Source: Anaeramoeba ignava
Lineage: Eukaryota; Metamonada; Anaeramoebidae
DNA length: 64,000 bases
Assembly: GCA_028826165.1 (NCBI GenBank)
Contig: JAPDFW010000125.1
Coordinates: 1 to 64,000, forward strand
Direction: 5' to 3'
The position numbers were made by a program, and so were the translations under genes. Below are positions 62,420 to 64,000 of the stretch, in pieces (within the stretch, counting starts at the first letter, position 1; each line of letters starts with the position of its first letter). Below the pieces are notes generated by a model. The model worked only from the letters and a program-made list of their open reading frames with translations. It did no database searches and was not told the origin of the DNA.

Positions 62420-64000
62420 GTAAATTTAAAATTAATTATAAAATTATATATAAAATTATTTATAAAATTAATTATAAAATTATTTATAAAATTAATTATA
62501 AAATTATATATAAAATTAATTATAAAATTAAATATAAAATTATTTATAAAATTATTTATAAAATTATTTATAAAATTATTTATAAAATTATTTATAAAAT
62601 TATTTATAAAATTAATTATAAAATTAATTATAAAATTATTTATAAAATTATTTATAAAATTAAATATAAAAATTAATTATAAAATTAATTATAAAATTAT
62701 TTATAAAATTAAATATAAAATTAAATATAAAATTAAATATAAAATTATTTATAAAATTATTTATAAAAATTATTTATAAAATTATTTATAAAATTATTTA
62801 TAAAATTATTTATAAAATTATTTATAAAATTATTTATAAAATTATTTATAAAATTATTTATAAAATTATTTATAAAATTATTTATAAAATTAAATATAAA
62901 ATTATTTATAAAATTTAATTATAAAATTATTTATAAAATTATTTATAAAATTAATTATAAAATTATTTTATAAAATTATTTATAAAATTAATTATAAAAT
63001 TATTTATAAAAATATAATTATAAAATTATTTATAAAATTATTTATAAAATTAAATATAAAATTAAATATAAAATTATTTATAAAATTCTTAAATAAATTA
63101 TTTTTAAAATTATTTATAAAATTAATTATAAAATTATTTATAAAATTAATTATAAAATTAAATATAAAATTAAATATAAAATTAAATATAAAATTATTTA
63201 TAAAATTAATTATTAAATTATTTATAAAATTATTTATAAAAATTAAATATAAAATTATTTATAAAATTAAATATAAAATTATTTATAAAATTATTTATAA
63301 AATTATTTATAAAATTATTTATAAAATTAAATATAAAATTAAATATAAAATTATTTATAAAATTATTTATAAAATTATTAATAAAATTATTTATAAAATT
63401 ATTTATAAAATTATTTATAAAATTAAATATAAAATTAAATATAAAATTAAATATAAAATTAATTATAAAATTATTTATAAAATTATTTATAAAATTATTT
63501 ATAAAATTATTTTATAAAATTATTTATAAAATTATTTATAAAATTATTTATAAAATTATTTATAAAATTAAATATAAAATTATTTATAAAATTAAATATA
63601 AAATTATTTATAAAATTATTTATAAAATTAATTATAAAATTATTTATAAAATTAATTATAAAATTATTTATAAAATTATTTATAAAATTAAATATAAAAT
63701 TAATTATAAAATTAATTATAAAATTATTTATAAAATTATTTATAAAATTAAATATAAAAATTATTTATAAAATTAAATATAAAATTATTTATAAAATTAT
63801 TTATAAAAATTAAATATAAAATTATTTATAAAATTAAATATAAAATTATTTATAAAATTATTTATAAAATTATTTATAAAATTAATTATAAAAATTAATT
63901 ATAAAATTATTTATAAAATTATTTATAAAATTATTTATAAAATTATATATAAAATTAAATATAAAATTATTTATAAAATTATTTATAAAATTAAATATAA
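62420..64000 (+). repeat. Intron of at least 1581 bp, (AAATTATTTATA)n, runs off the edge
   Basis: Starts at donor GTAAATTTAA. It is made of AAATTATTTATA 12-mers with AAATTAATTATA and AAATTAAATATA variants to the window end. No GT or AG seen inside apart from the donor. No gene lies inside. Confidence 0.9.

Noticed and set aside
1-64000. tRNA, rRNA or transposon genes
   Set aside because: I saw no cloverleaf-like GC-bearing segments, rRNA blocks, or transposase or reverse transcriptase motifs by eye; a tRNAscan or profile search was not possible.

Overview
This window is nuclear DNA of a very AT-rich, intron-containing eukaryote, most likely a free-living amoeboid or flagellated protist. The evidence is GT-AG introns, eukaryote-only families (Prp31, DENN proteins, p24, RGS, CARMIL, ARF, a GSAP-like protein), glutamine/asparagine/lysine homopolymers in proteins, and extreme A/T bias. 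The gene mix (RCC1, BTB, F-box, RGS, SBBP/Cys-rich membrane proteins) would fit an Anaeramoeba-like or amoebozoan genome, but no rRNA or organelle marker is present, so this is a guess.

Layout. 1-1262: remnant of a minus-strand BTB gene broken by five one-base homopolymer slips. 1263-11100: gene-poor block of three satellite arrays (periods about 155, 316 and 145 bp) and one unrepetitive non-coding stretch. 11116-64000: a dense gene cluster of 16 genes. In order: DENN protein (-), DENND6-like (+), Prp31 (-), endonuclease/exonuclease/phosphatase (+), tandem-helical/SR-like protein (-), GSAP-like protein (+), RCC1-F-box-ARF fusion (-), C1orf43-like membrane protein (-), low-complexity helical protein (-), p24 cargo receptor (-), cytosolic glutamyl-tRNA synthetase (+), redox-dead PDI-like protein (+), RGS-DUF547 protein (-), giant SBBP/Cys-rich multipass receptor (-), coiled-coil protein (-), and the 5' end of a CARMIL-like gene (+).

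I rebuilt the multi-exon genes from splice signals. In nearly every case the summed exon length is an exact multiple of three and the exon joins fall inside recognisable domains, which makes these models well supported. Genes are packed tightly (41-350 bp between most neighbours; five divergent pairs share one short promoter) while introns are enormously inflated by private 6-12 bp tandem repeats: 3.75 kb in the DENND6-like gene, 2.9 kb inside the RGS domain, 2.06 kb after the signal-peptide exon of the SBBP receptor, and more than 1.58 kb in CARMIL. On the sense strand these repeats almost entirely lack GT and AG, so they look invisible to the spliceosome.

A recurrent T-tract element (TTTTTTCATTTTTTT on the coding strand) lies just upstream of almost every start codon, mirrored in divergent pairs. 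The most unusual gene is the RCC1-F-box-ARF fusion at 32580-35495, whose ARF domain has methionine in place of the catalytic glutamine and whose last intron has a GC donor. Functionally the cluster is rich in membrane traffic and small-GTPase control (two DENN GEF-like proteins, ARF fusion, p24, RGS, CARMIL), but nothing indicates one shared pathway.
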